Program-made: the position numbers and the translations under genes
Notes under the pieces: model-generated
Databases searched by the model: none
Told to the model about the DNA's origin: nothing
Seen by the model: the letters and a program-made list of their open reading frames with translations, nothing else
Shown here: positions 14,640 through 22,826 of the stretch, piece by piece
Position numbering within the stretch: position 1 is the first letter of the stretch
Layout of the letters: each line of letters opens with the position of its first letter
Source: Chlamydiota bacterium
GTDB taxonomy: Bacteria > Chlamydiota > Chlamydiia > Chlamydiales > Criblamydiaceae
Length of the DNA stretch: 28,858 nucleotides
Direction of reading: 5' to 3'
NCBI GenBank assembly: GCA_021772365.1
Contig: JAJFMC010000212.1
Span: 1-28,858 of the forward strand

Positions 14640-15418
14640 ACCGAAAGTTCCACTTAAACAAGCTCCTGTTAGTGTGTTTTATTCTTCCTCATTTGCTACA
14701 AGCAGGTTGGCATGATCGAAGGTGCGAAGGATGGGCTTATTATGAAGAGAAATCTGTTCCAAAAGAAGACAATGAAAAGCCCATTCAAGTTACAAAAAAA
14801 CCATCGGAAGAACTTCAGGAGCGTAAAAATGAGATGGAAGATACTCTTGCAAAAGCCATTTTGGAGCCCACAGAAGAAAATATACAGAAGTACATTGAAT
14901 TACAAAATATGTGGCTTATTAGAGCTGGTGACGTGTCTAAAGTATGGGCTAAAGTGGTGTTAAAGAATCCCTCTTTGGATAATTCGATTTCCGGAACCCC
15001 AGTATCGAGCTATGGGTCAAAATTTTATCATAAACAAAAATCCCTATTGCAAAAGGATATTGTGAAATCGCTCGCTGAAAGTCACGGATTAATCTGCTTT
15101 TATGAGGGAAGGGACGAAGCTTCAAAAGAGTTTGCTAAGATGATTTCCCTGTTTTCCAAGAGATACGACTGGATAGTGCAGCCGATCTCTGTAGATGGAG
15201 TCATACTAGAAGAACTTCCAGGGAGTATTCTGGACAAGGGTTTAAAAGAACAATTTGGGATCACACATTTCCCTGCTGTATATGTGATTGAGCCAAACGA
15301 AACTGAAGCGATACCTGTAGGATTTGGTCTTGTATCTGTAGATATGATTGAAACAAATATAACCCTTCAATTTCGTGAGAATTTTGAAAAAGGGAAAATT
15401 CATAAACAATTGAAGTAG
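14636..15418 (+). CDS. traF: TraF, pilus assembly protein (thioredoxin-fold, no CxxC)
   Basis: This 260-residue periplasmic protein is required for F pilus assembly. It has a signal peptide (about residues 1-23, ending LLQA) and then the TraF signature GWHDRRCEGWAYYEE. Next come a helical region with EPTEENIQKYIELQNMWLIR (F has 'YPGVDNFVKYFRLQNYWAQQ') and a thioredoxin-like domain starting SHGLICFYEGRDE with no catalytic cysteines, as in F. The tail contains ITHFPAVYVIEPN and the YGF-like GFGLVS segment. The start overlaps the abiEii stop by 4 bp and has a good GGAGG site 5 bp upstream, so traF would be cotranscribed with the toxin-antitoxin genes. Confidence 0.9.
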   Translation: MNRKFHLNKLLLVCFILPHLLQAGWHDRRCEGWAYYEEKSVPKEDNEKPIQVTKKPSEELQERKNEMEDTLAKAILEPTEENIQKYIELQNMWLIRAGDVSKVWAKVVLKNPSLDNSISGTPVSSYGSKFYHKQKSLLQKDIVKSLAESHGLICFYEGRDEASKEFAKMISLFSKRYDWIVQPISVDGVILEELPGSILDKGLKEQFGITHFPAVYVIEPNETEAIPVGFGLVSVDMIETNITLQFRENFEKGKIHKQLK

Positions 15419-15427
15419 GAGAAAAAC

Positions 15428-16054
15428 ATGAGAAAATTGAGTATATTTGGGATTTTAATAGTGATGTTGGGTATAACAACTCTTTCATCAAGAGTTCATT
15501 ATGATTTTTTTGGGAAAAATACAGCTAAAAATTTAGCGTTTTCTAACCAAGTGATCGAGGAGATTTTGACTCCTGATGAATGGAATGGGAAAATACGTAC
15601 TGAAGAGTTGATTCAGGGTTCTGGAGACTTTATTGCTATTAATGACATTATCTCTGGAACTAAAGACTCATTCAACGAACAAATCGCATATTATTTAAAT
15701 GAAGAATTTCATGAAATAGAACACGGAAAATTATTGAATATTTGTCGGGGACTCGCCTGTAAGAACATGAAAAATGAATTTCAGAATAGGGGATGGGAAA
15801 CGGGTAAATTAGACTATGAGATTGTTTCTGAAAAACCTCAGGATATTATTCATGTATCGGAGGGGAGAACAAAGAATCCTGAAGTGGACTTTGGGGTACT
15901 TTATATCAGAAGAGAAGTTCAAATAAAGACATGGAGACTTGTTTTAAGTTATGAAAAAATAATATCCAAGGACAACCCCGGAAACAAAACTGAATGGATT
16001 GAGAGGATCAAAAATAGCTCAATGATCAACGATTGGATTTCTAGAAATCGATAA
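15428..16054 (+). CDS. Unknown membrane-anchored periplasmic protein of the tra operon
   Basis: I do not recognise this 208-residue protein. It has a signal anchor or signal peptide (about residues 1-21, KLSIFGILIVMLGITTLSS), then a mixed alpha/beta chain. Two cysteines sit close together in NICRGLACKNM (about residues 104-113). A run of strands (VDFGVLYIRREVQIKTWRLV) precedes the C-terminus. It lies 9 bp after traF and 13 bp before traH, with a good AGGAG site, so it is almost certainly part of the transfer operon. F has trbA, artA, traQ, trbB, trbJ and trbF at this position, but this protein lacks the thioredoxin site of TrbB and is much longer than TraQ. An envelope accessory role is inferred from place and export signal only. 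Confidence 0.7.
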   Translation: MRKLSIFGILIVMLGITTLSSRVHYDFFGKNTAKNLAFSNQVIEEILTPDEWNGKIRTEELIQGSGDFIAINDIISGTKDSFNEQIAYYLNEEFHEIEHGKLLNICRGLACKNMKNEFQNRGWETGKLDYEIVSEKPQDIIHVSEGRTKNPEVDFGVLYIRREVQIKTWRLVLSYEKIISKDNPGNKTEWIERIKNSSMINDWISRNR

Positions 16055-16067
16055 GAGGAGAACACCT

Positions 16068-17438
16068 GTGTGTTTATATCTATTCATATTTTTAATAATT
16101 TCCCTACCTGTTTTTTCTTCGCCTCAACAAGTTAGAAAAGACTTAGATAAATTTTTAAGTGAGTATAATTCAGGATCATCTCTTGAATCTCCAAAAATTT
16201 ATAAAGGTCAAATGGCGGGTTATGGTACAGCGGGAAGTTTAACAACACGCAACCGCGTATTTAACCGAAAGCCTTTAACAGTCACACCCCCTAGTTATTC
16301 TGCTGGTTGTGCGGGAATTGATGCTCATCTAGGAAGCTTTTCGTATATCTCAAAAGAGGAGTTAATAGATGCAATGAAAAACACAGCGTCTAATGCTGCA
16401 ACCTACGCCTTTTTGCTAACAGTAAAATCTGTGAGCCCTCAGGCAGAAGATACCATGTGCTGGCTTCAAGAAATGTCTAATCAAATTAATTCGATGAATA
16501 TTAATTCGTGTGAGTTGGCAGAACAGGCTGTAGGGGCTTCTTGGCCCAATGCTGTTGGGGCAAGGCAACATATTTGTCGTTCAATGAGTAGACAAAATGG
16601 ACTTTTGAGTGACATGGCCATCGCAAGGCATAAGTGTGCTGAAGATAATACCCGTTTAGGAAAAGATCCTGAATTGGGCGATTCTTTTGCGGGTTCTTAC
16701 AATTTAGCATGGGATATAATCAGTAAAGATCCATTTTTGACAACACAACCACAGTTTGCCGAACTTTTTATGTCGATTACTGGAACAATTGTTATAGGGG
16801 ATGATGGTGTTCCGAAGCATTACCCATCGATGGTTAATGATTCTTCATTCATGAAAAGTCTATTCGAGGGAGGGGAGTTAGAATGCTATTTATGCTCAGC
16901 ACTTGGGACAAAAGATCAGTCATTGCTGGATAATCTTTTTAAGAATTCAAAAGGATGTCTGGATATTGTAATGGGAAAAAAGAAGTTTTCTGGAACAAAC
17001 TCCTTTCACGCTGAAACGAAAAAGAAGCTTGAAAATATTCAAATTTCATTATCGGAAAACACTGAGCTACATGAGTCTGATAAAGAAATTTTAATGAAAA
17101 CAAGGCTTCCCGTTGGAAGAATTATTTGTGCTCTTACTGCATATCATAGAGGAAGATGCCCTGTAGAGATTGCGACCATTTCCGAGGTCGTAACAATGGA
17201 TATTATTTGCCAATATCTAAAAGACGTTGTTAGGAGTGCACGTGCAACAGCTTTACAACTCAAAGATATTCAGTTTGATGGGAAACCGATTGAGAACTTT
17301 ATTGATAATTTACGTGATGTAGAAAGGGTAATCTTAGAATACGAGACCAACTCCAGAAACGTGTTCGAGGAGCAGTTTCAGTTTATGAAGATGCTTGAAA
17401 TGATTGAAAACAACTTACAAAAAAATATTGCTCTGTAG
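16068..17438 (+). CDS. traH: TraH, pilus assembly/mating protein
   Basis: The 456-residue periplasmic protein equals F TraH (458) in length. A signal sequence covers about residues 1-17 (ending PVFS). The glycine-rich MAGYGTAGSLTTRNRVFNRK block followed by SAGCAGIDAHLGSFSYIS is the hallmark of TraH ('GCGGIDLFAGSFSFI' in F). Later blocks include CWLQEMSNQINSMNINSCEL and the paired-Cys YLCSALGTKD region. A coiled coil fills roughly the last 60 residues. The start is a GTG preceded by AGAGGAG; no ATG with a comparable site lies nearby. It acts with TraF, TraU, TraW, TrbC and TrbI-like factors in pilus extension. Confidence 0.9.
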   Translation: MCLYLFIFLIISLPVFSSPQQVRKDLDKFLSEYNSGSSLESPKIYKGQMAGYGTAGSLTTRNRVFNRKPLTVTPPSYSAGCAGIDAHLGSFSYISKEELIDAMKNTASNAATYAFLLTVKSVSPQAEDTMCWLQEMSNQINSMNINSCELAEQAVGASWPNAVGARQHICRSMSRQNGLLSDMAIARHKCAEDNTRLGKDPELGDSFAGSYNLAWDIISKDPFLTTQPQFAELFMSITGTIVIGDDGVPKHYPSMVNDSSFMKSLFEGGELECYLCSALGTKDQSLLDNLFKNSKGCLDIVMGKKKFSGTNSFHAETKKKLENIQISLSENTELHESDKEILMKTRLPVGRIICALTAYHRGRCPVEIATISEVVTMDIICQYLKDVVRSARATALQLKDIQFDGKPIENFIDNLRDVERVILEYETNSRNVFEEQFQFMKMLEMIENNLQKNIAL

Positions 17439-17447
17439 GAATTAAAG

Positions 17448-20147
17448 ATGACCAATGAAATGACAATCATCACATATGGAGGCGGAGAGATCTTATTCAA
17501 GTTATTTACTGGAATAAAGATGGTCTTCGATAGTGGATTCATTAAATGGATGTCATATTGCATGGCATCGATTACGGCTGTATATGTGATTTATTTGTCA
17601 TACTTTAAGCCACATCCTGATCATCTAACGAAGAATTTTCTTTTTCCCGTATTAGCTCTTGTTATTTTATGTTTCAATGTAAAAACCACGGTTTATATTG
17701 AAGATTGTCTCCCTCTTTCCCAAGGGGGAATCAATTGGACTTCAGGTAATCGCAGTCAAAATACGGAACATGTAGCTCAACCTTCCAGAAGTGTTGATGG
17801 GGTTCCCTTTATCATTGGTTTCCTCTCGAAAACAATAAGTTCTTTGGGTTATCAAATGACTCTTGCTGTCGAAAGCGTTTTTCACGAGGTTGATGATGAA
17901 AAGTACTCGAAAACTGGGATGATTTTTGGCGCAGAAACCGCCCTAGATATGAATGAAATTGTGATCAATGATGGAAATTTGGACAGTAATCTACGCACTT
18001 TTTGTAGAAACTGTATGCTTTACGACTTGGCGTTAAATCTCTATACCCTAAAAGACTTGAAAAACGAAACAAATCTACTAGATTTTCTAAAGGAAAGAAC
18101 AGCAAAAAGCCGTTATATGAATTACATTGATAATTCTTCAGAACAAACTAAATTGATTTCATGCAAAGAGGCTATCGAGAATATCTCAAAAAAACTCGAA
18201 AAGGGTGGCCCTGAAGTAGCACATCAACAAAACAAGCAAATCTTCAGAAATTTACCTATAGCCTATCAAGCATTGACTAAAGTGTCTGGAGATAGCGAAG
18301 AGATCATCAAACAGCTTCTTGTGATGAGTGTTGTAACCGAAGAGATGTCTTCTCAAGCCTTCGCCTCCAAAAGAGCAGCTCTTCAACAAAAAACTACATG
18401 GAAAACTATGGGCGGTATCGCTGATGGATTGGTTATTACAACTCGTTGTGTAATAGAGTCCTTGATTTATGGAGCTGTTCTCTTCGTGATCCCTTTGTTG
18501 TTCCTTCCATCAGGGTTTACTTATTTGAAAACATGGGTTTGGCTTTTGGTGTGGATTCAACTATGGCCTCCATTTTATGCGATTTTAGATTATATAAGTT
18601 TGATAGCTGCTAGGGGACAATCCGATGGACTGTTTGATTCCAGTAGGGCTAATACTTGCTGTCTTTCGATATATAATACGATTGGCCTTTCCAATGTTTA
18701 TGGAAATATCTCGGCTTACGCAAAATCCATGAAAATTCTAATTCCCCCACTATCTTATGCCATATTACAGGGGGGAGTTGGATCCTTTGTCCATCTCACA
18801 AGCTCAATGATGGGAGCTTCTCAGCAGGCTGTTTCTCAGGCATCATCTGACGAGATGTCGGGGAATTACAGCTTTGCTAACGCAAGCATGGACACCAAAA
18901 ATTTTTCCAATGCTACTTACGGACAACAAAATTATGCCTCCTCAACTAAATCAGGTTTTGTTAGCAGAGAGTCAATAGGGGAAAAAGTTGATTTTTCCTC
19001 TGATGCAAGCGTCATGCAAGAGAAACGTACAGATTTGTCTCATGGTTTTTCCGTTGATGAATCATTTAGAAGTAGCTTAGCAGAAAACCTTACAACTTCA
19101 CAAACAGCGCATGAATCTTCAGCAAGAAGTCTAAATGAGAGTATCTCAAATACAGGAAGAGATGCTAAGGATTTCACTTCCCATGTAGCTCATGACTTAA
19201 GTTATAGCACCTCTGATTCCACAAGTGAATCTTTTGAAGCATCAAAGGCCGCACAATTCATGGAAAATAAAGCGGATACATTTGCAAAAGACCATCGATT
19301 AAGTTCAGATGCCTCCTGGGAAATTTTTGGATCAGTTGGAGCGGGTATCCCCGGTACAGATGTTAGAATGGGAATTAGCGCAAAACACGGGATTACTTCA
19401 AGCGACACATGGAACGACGCCTTATCCGTCAGTGAATCTACTGAATATCGAGAGGCATTCAATAAAGTAGAAAACTTTGCAAAGAATTTCTCACAGAATT
19501 CTACTGATGGGGAGGGGGAGAGAATGGCGACATCATTTACTCAATCAGTTGATCAGATGAGATCGGACTCTATGCAATATTCAACAACACTTGATAATAT
19601 GAACCAATCTTCGCATGCATCCAGCTTCTATAACGATTGTTCTCTATCTGAAAGACAGGATTTAACGCAAAAATTTCTGGATTTTGCAATTGATGAGAAA
19701 GGATATAGCATTAATCAATTTCCCAATAAAATTATGGAAGATTCAGTGGCCTCCAAGGAATTAGTTCAAGACTTTACTTCTGCTCTAATTCCTAAGATAG
19801 AGGCCCCTCAGGATTATATCGATCCGGAAAATTTTTACAGGGGATCAGTTGAAAGTATCGAAAATCAATCGACTATAACGACTTCTGTAAGTTCAGAGCG
19901 GTTTGGAAGCATGAATATGGGGGGATCTGTGAAAAATGATGTTGCGGAGAAGCTGTTGGTAAAACAGAACCATAACAATAAGTTTGAAGATACAAGAGAT
20001 CTGATTAGTGAGGCAAAAGATTTGGTTCATACAAAAACGGTTGATAAACAACCAGTTAGTTTAAGGGAATTAGACCTTGAGATCAATTGGAATCAGTCAT
20101 TTGATGATGATGTTGCACCTAACTATAGTTACTGGTGGGGAAAATAA
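17448..20147 (+). CDS. traG: TraG, pilus assembly and mating-pair stabilisation protein
   Basis: TraG is a large inner-membrane protein of 899 residues (F TraG 938). The N-terminal part has membrane segments near residues 20-75 and again around 330-460. The conserved LWPPFYAILDYISLIAARGQ block (F-type TraG) lies in the second group. From about residue 465 the chain is a long hydrophilic periplasmic domain, very rich in Ser, Asn, Gln and Ala with repeated SANAS/SESF-like low complexity. It includes a GAGIPGTDVRMGISAKHGI glycine block typical of the family. In F this domain also takes part in entry exclusion by contacting TraS, but no traS is present here. The stop shares one base with the traD ATG (TAATG). 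Confidence 0.9.
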   Translation: MTNEMTIITYGGGEILFKLFTGIKMVFDSGFIKWMSYCMASITAVYVIYLSYFKPHPDHLTKNFLFPVLALVILCFNVKTTVYIEDCLPLSQGGINWTSGNRSQNTEHVAQPSRSVDGVPFIIGFLSKTISSLGYQMTLAVESVFHEVDDEKYSKTGMIFGAETALDMNEIVINDGNLDSNLRTFCRNCMLYDLALNLYTLKDLKNETNLLDFLKERTAKSRYMNYIDNSSEQTKLISCKEAIENISKKLEKGGPEVAHQQNKQIFRNLPIAYQALTKVSGDSEEIIKQLLVMSVVTEEMSSQAFASKRAALQQKTTWKTMGGIADGLVITTRCVIESLIYGAVLFVIPLLFLPSGFTYLKTWVWLLVWIQLWPPFYAILDYISLIAARGQSDGLFDSSRANTCCLSIYNTIGLSNVYGNISAYAKSMKILIPPLSYAILQGGVGSFVHLTSSMMGASQQAVSQASSDEMSGNYSFANASMDTKNFSNATYGQQNYASSTKSGFVSRESIGEKVDFSSDASVMQEKRTDLSHGFSVDESFRSSLAENLTTSQTAHESSARSLNESISNTGRDAKDFTSHVAHDLSYSTSDSTSESFEASKAAQFMENKADTFAKDHRLSSDASWEIFGSVGAGIPGTDVRMGISAKHGITSSDTWNDALSVSESTEYREAFNKVENFAKNFSQNSTDGEGERMATSFTQSVDQMRSDSMQYSTTLDNMNQSSHASSFYNDCSLSERQDLTQKFLDFAIDEKGYSINQFPNKIMEDSVASKELVQDFTSALIPKIEAPQDYIDPENFYRGSVESIENQSTITTSVSSERFGSMNMGGSVKNDVAEKLLVKQNHNNKFEDTRDLISEAKDLVHTKTVDKQPVSLRELDLEINWNQSFDDDVAPNYSYWWGK

Positions 20148-21820
20148 TGACTGATGTGATGAAATCCATAGCGGAAGGAGGGCAAACTTGGGCGCACAGG
20201 ATGCGCATGATCCGTCAGGTTCTTAAGATTATAGTATTAACCTCTCTATTTATCCTTTTGGCAACGGTTGTTTCTTCTATGCTGTGGAATAACAGCTCTT
20301 TGCTCATAGCACTTTATTACAACGTAAAAGCATCGCTCGTCTCTGTGTTTGATAATCAGATATTAATAGATCCTCATCTTTGGAAAAAGGTGACTGGGAT
20401 TTCACATGGAAATAGAGAACTTACCATGTCTGTCAGTAGAGTATTAAAGATAACAAATCCTCAAGTGGATAAACTTTATGCCGAATTTTTGAAAAGCATG
20501 TTCTTGGGATTGAAGATCTTTTCTGTTAGCACGCTAATGATGCTCTCATATTTTTTACTCCGTGGACTTAGCTCGAAAAGGAAAAAGCATCTTTCAGGAT
20601 CAAAAATTGCAAATTCCATGATTCTCATATTAAGGCTTTACCTTTTCAGAAAAGCATCAAATATAAAAATTGGATCGCTTCCATACGTGATAAATACAGA
20701 AACGAAACACACCCTTATAACTGGTGGAACGGGAAGCGGAAAAACAAATTGCCTTCATCACATTCTGTCATCAATTAGAGAATCTAAAGCAAAAACAATT
20801 GTGATTGACACAACCGGAACATTTGTCTCACGTTATTATCGAGAAGGAAAAGACATCATTCTTAATCCCTTTGACGAAAGGGGAGTTGCATGGAGTCCAT
20901 GGGCAGACTGTGAAGATAGATTTGATTATGAAGAAATGGCCGAGAGTTTTATTCCTATATCTAATAGAGAAAGTGAGGGATACTGGAGAACAGCAGCCAA
21001 GTCTCTATTTTCTTCCCTATTGCAAAAACTAGATGAGACTAAAAGAATATCCGATCTTGTGCGATGGGTTCTTTTTTCTTCCCTTCAAGATTTAAGCGCC
21101 TTTGTAGAGGGGACAAAAGCCGCTTCTCACATAGATATCAACTCCGAAAAAACCGCAGGTTCCGTCCGTTCTGTAGCCTCTTCCTTTCTAGAATGCCTAG
21201 AATATCTAAAAGATACAGAGAATCCCTTTTCCATCAAACAGTGGATCAAAAAAGAGGATGACTCTTGGCTCTTTATTAGCTGTAAACCATCGCAACGTGC
21301 TTCCATAGCCCCTCTTATCACCAGCTGGATCTCCATTGCCGTTAGGGGAGTCCTCTGTCTAGAGCCATCAAGAACACGCCGTATTTGGTTTGTCCTAGAC
21401 GAGCTTCCAACCCTAAACAAGGTCAAAGGTTTGGAAACACTTCTGACAGAGGGCCGTAAATACGGGGCATGCTCACTTTTAGCCCTACAAAGCCCCTCTC
21501 AACTAGATTCAATCTATGGCAGAGATATTTCTCATATAATCGCGGGTAATTGTTCTACAAAGATCGTTTTTTCAGAGTACGATCCTGAAATCGCAGAGCG
21601 TATCTCAAAAGTTTTTGGTAAAAGCGAAATAGAGGAGTATCAAGAAGGCATCTCCTACGGAGCTCATGAGATGAGAGACGGAGTTAACATTTCCCGTCAA
21701 AAGAAAAACCAAGCAACTGTTTCAGCTACTGACATCCAAAATTTACGTCCAAATCAGGCGTATGTAAGGTTATCAGGGAAGATTCCTATTACTAAGCTGA
21801 AATTGAAGATTGTTCGGTAA
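20147..21820 (+). CDS. traD: TraD, VirD4-type coupling ATPase
   Basis: TraD is the inner-membrane ATPase that hands the transfer substrate to the channel. I use the ATG at 20147 (557 aa), which overlaps the traG stop by one base (TAATG); a GTG at 20135 is also open. Two membrane segments lie at about residues 24-46 and 120-142. Walker A GGTGSGKT is at 193-200. Walker B is VLDELP with D418-E419, followed by the glycine/Gln-containing ALQSPSQL motif. F TraD has 717 residues; the C-terminal extension that in F docks on the relaxosome protein TraM is missing, in line with the absence of traM. It is the last gene of the operon in this window, and no relaxase gene follows. Confidence 0.9.
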   Translation: MTDVMKSIAEGGQTWAHRMRMIRQVLKIIVLTSLFILLATVVSSMLWNNSSLLIALYYNVKASLVSVFDNQILIDPHLWKKVTGISHGNRELTMSVSRVLKITNPQVDKLYAEFLKSMFLGLKIFSVSTLMMLSYFLLRGLSSKRKKHLSGSKIANSMILILRLYLFRKASNIKIGSLPYVINTETKHTLITGGTGSGKTNCLHHILSSIRESKAKTIVIDTTGTFVSRYYREGKDIILNPFDERGVAWSPWADCEDRFDYEEMAESFIPISNRESEGYWRTAAKSLFSSLLQKLDETKRISDLVRWVLFSSLQDLSAFVEGTKAASHIDINSEKTAGSVRSVASSFLECLEYLKDTENPFSIKQWIKKEDDSWLFISCKPSQRASIAPLITSWISIAVRGVLCLEPSRTRRIWFVLDELPTLNKVKGLETLLTEGRKYGACSLLALQSPSQLDSIYGRDISHIIAGNCSTKIVFSEYDPEIAERISKVFGKSEIEEYQEGISYGAHEMRDGVNISRQKKNQATVSATDIQNLRPNQAYVRLSGKIPITKLKLKIVR

Positions 21821-22063
21821 CGGGGATAGGGGTGAGATTGTCGCACACCGACCGAATCCGACCCCTCAATAAATGGATATCTAATGATAGGCAGAAATCA
21901 GAAAAAAGGTCCATTTTTACGTATAGTAAATCCAAGGCACTTTTTTTTAATGTAGATTGATTTCCAGTATCTTATGAAATGAGCTGTTTTGTTGAAGTTT
22001 GAATTGGAAAAAACGTCTAATTTTTGTTGGGCGCTGACTGAATTTTGGGCGTCAAGCGGATAG
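21821..22063. other. Non-coding junction between traD and the metal-resistance fragment
   Basis: No gene is supported. A 6-bp inverted repeat (AGGGGT 21828-21833, ACCCCT 21861-21866, 27-base loop) lies just after traD, but it has no T run and is a poor terminator. From 21918 to 22036 the left copy of the 119-bp repeat occupies the space. Bases 22037-22063 look unrelated to both neighbours and form the junction to the truncated adaptor gene. Confidence 0.5.
21918..22036 (+). repeat. 119-bp direct repeat, left copy
   Basis: This segment, from TACGTATAGTAAATCCAAGG to TTTTTGTTGGGCGCTG, recurs at 25445-25563 in the same orientation with the same length and three substitutions. Similarity stops sharply at both ends. 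It encodes no obvious product, and I see no clear terminal inverted repeats. It may be an insertion-sequence end, a small non-autonomous element, or a repeat specific to this genome. Confidence 0.9.
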
Positions 22064-22826
22064 GCATGGTTTGCAACATTAGCAGCTTGTGGTGGAAAGT
22101 CGACTAAAGATGAACACAATCATGAAGCGGGTGAAAAGCCTAATGCACACGAGGAACACTCAGGGGAAGAAGGTGGACACGGCGGTCAGGAAGAGGCAGG
22201 TATTAGGGAAGTTCATCTTTCTGATTTCAAATTTAAGAGTCTTGGAATACGTGTCGATTCGTTGCCAAATAGAAAACTATCTGGGGTAGTTTATGCAAAT
22301 GGTCAGCTGGAAGCGCCTCCACAGCACGAAGCAACGGTTACTGTAATATTGGGAGTGAATATTCAATCAATAAAAGTAATTGAAGGAGATCAAGTCAGAA
22401 AAGGACAAACTTTAGCCTATTTAGCGCATCCTGATTTGAGTAACCTTCAGGCTTCATACCTTAAAGCCTATAATCAAAGTTTATATCTCGAAAAAGAGTA
22501 CAAACGCCAAAAACGATTGTATGAAGAAGAGGTCGGTTCAGGTAAGCAGTTTCAGGAAGTGGAATCGAAATACCAATCTGTAAAAGCTGAAATGATGGCG
22601 TATGAATCGCAATTAAAGCAGCTCAGTCTGAGCGTAACAAATATCCGTGAAAGGAAAATTTATGATCAAATTTCAATTGTCAGTCCAATTGATGGATACA
22701 TTGAAAAATGTGTTGATTCAAATTGGACAATATGTTTCTCTGTCAACTACATTTTTTAAGGTTGTAAACCTTACAGTAAGTGGAATATGCGACAAATACA
22801 CTAAATTAACCCCCTTAGGAAAATGA
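22064..22826 (+). pseudogene. Truncated, frameshifted RND efflux adaptor (CusB/CzcB-like, Bacteroidota type)
   Basis: The frame opens after an in-frame TAG (22061-22063) and reads AWFATLAACGGKSTKDEHNH: the tail of a lipoprotein signal (lipobox LAAC) and a His-rich metal-binding stretch (HNHEAGEKPNAHEEH, later GGHGG). It continues as a membrane-fusion protein with a barrel strand, a coiled-coil hairpin (about 22440-22650) and SIVSPIDGYIEK. The start codon and most of the signal are missing. One extra base at about 22704-22709 shifts the frame: the original frame stops at 22759, while the next frame continues the family sequence (VLIQIGQYVSLS, then TTFFKVVNLT) before it degenerates and runs to a TGA at 22824-22826. 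The C-terminal third of a normal adaptor is missing. It is therefore broken at both ends and inside. Confidence 0.8.

Noticed and set aside
21828..21866. Rho-independent terminator after traD
   Set aside because: Only a 6-bp stem with a 27-base loop and no T run.
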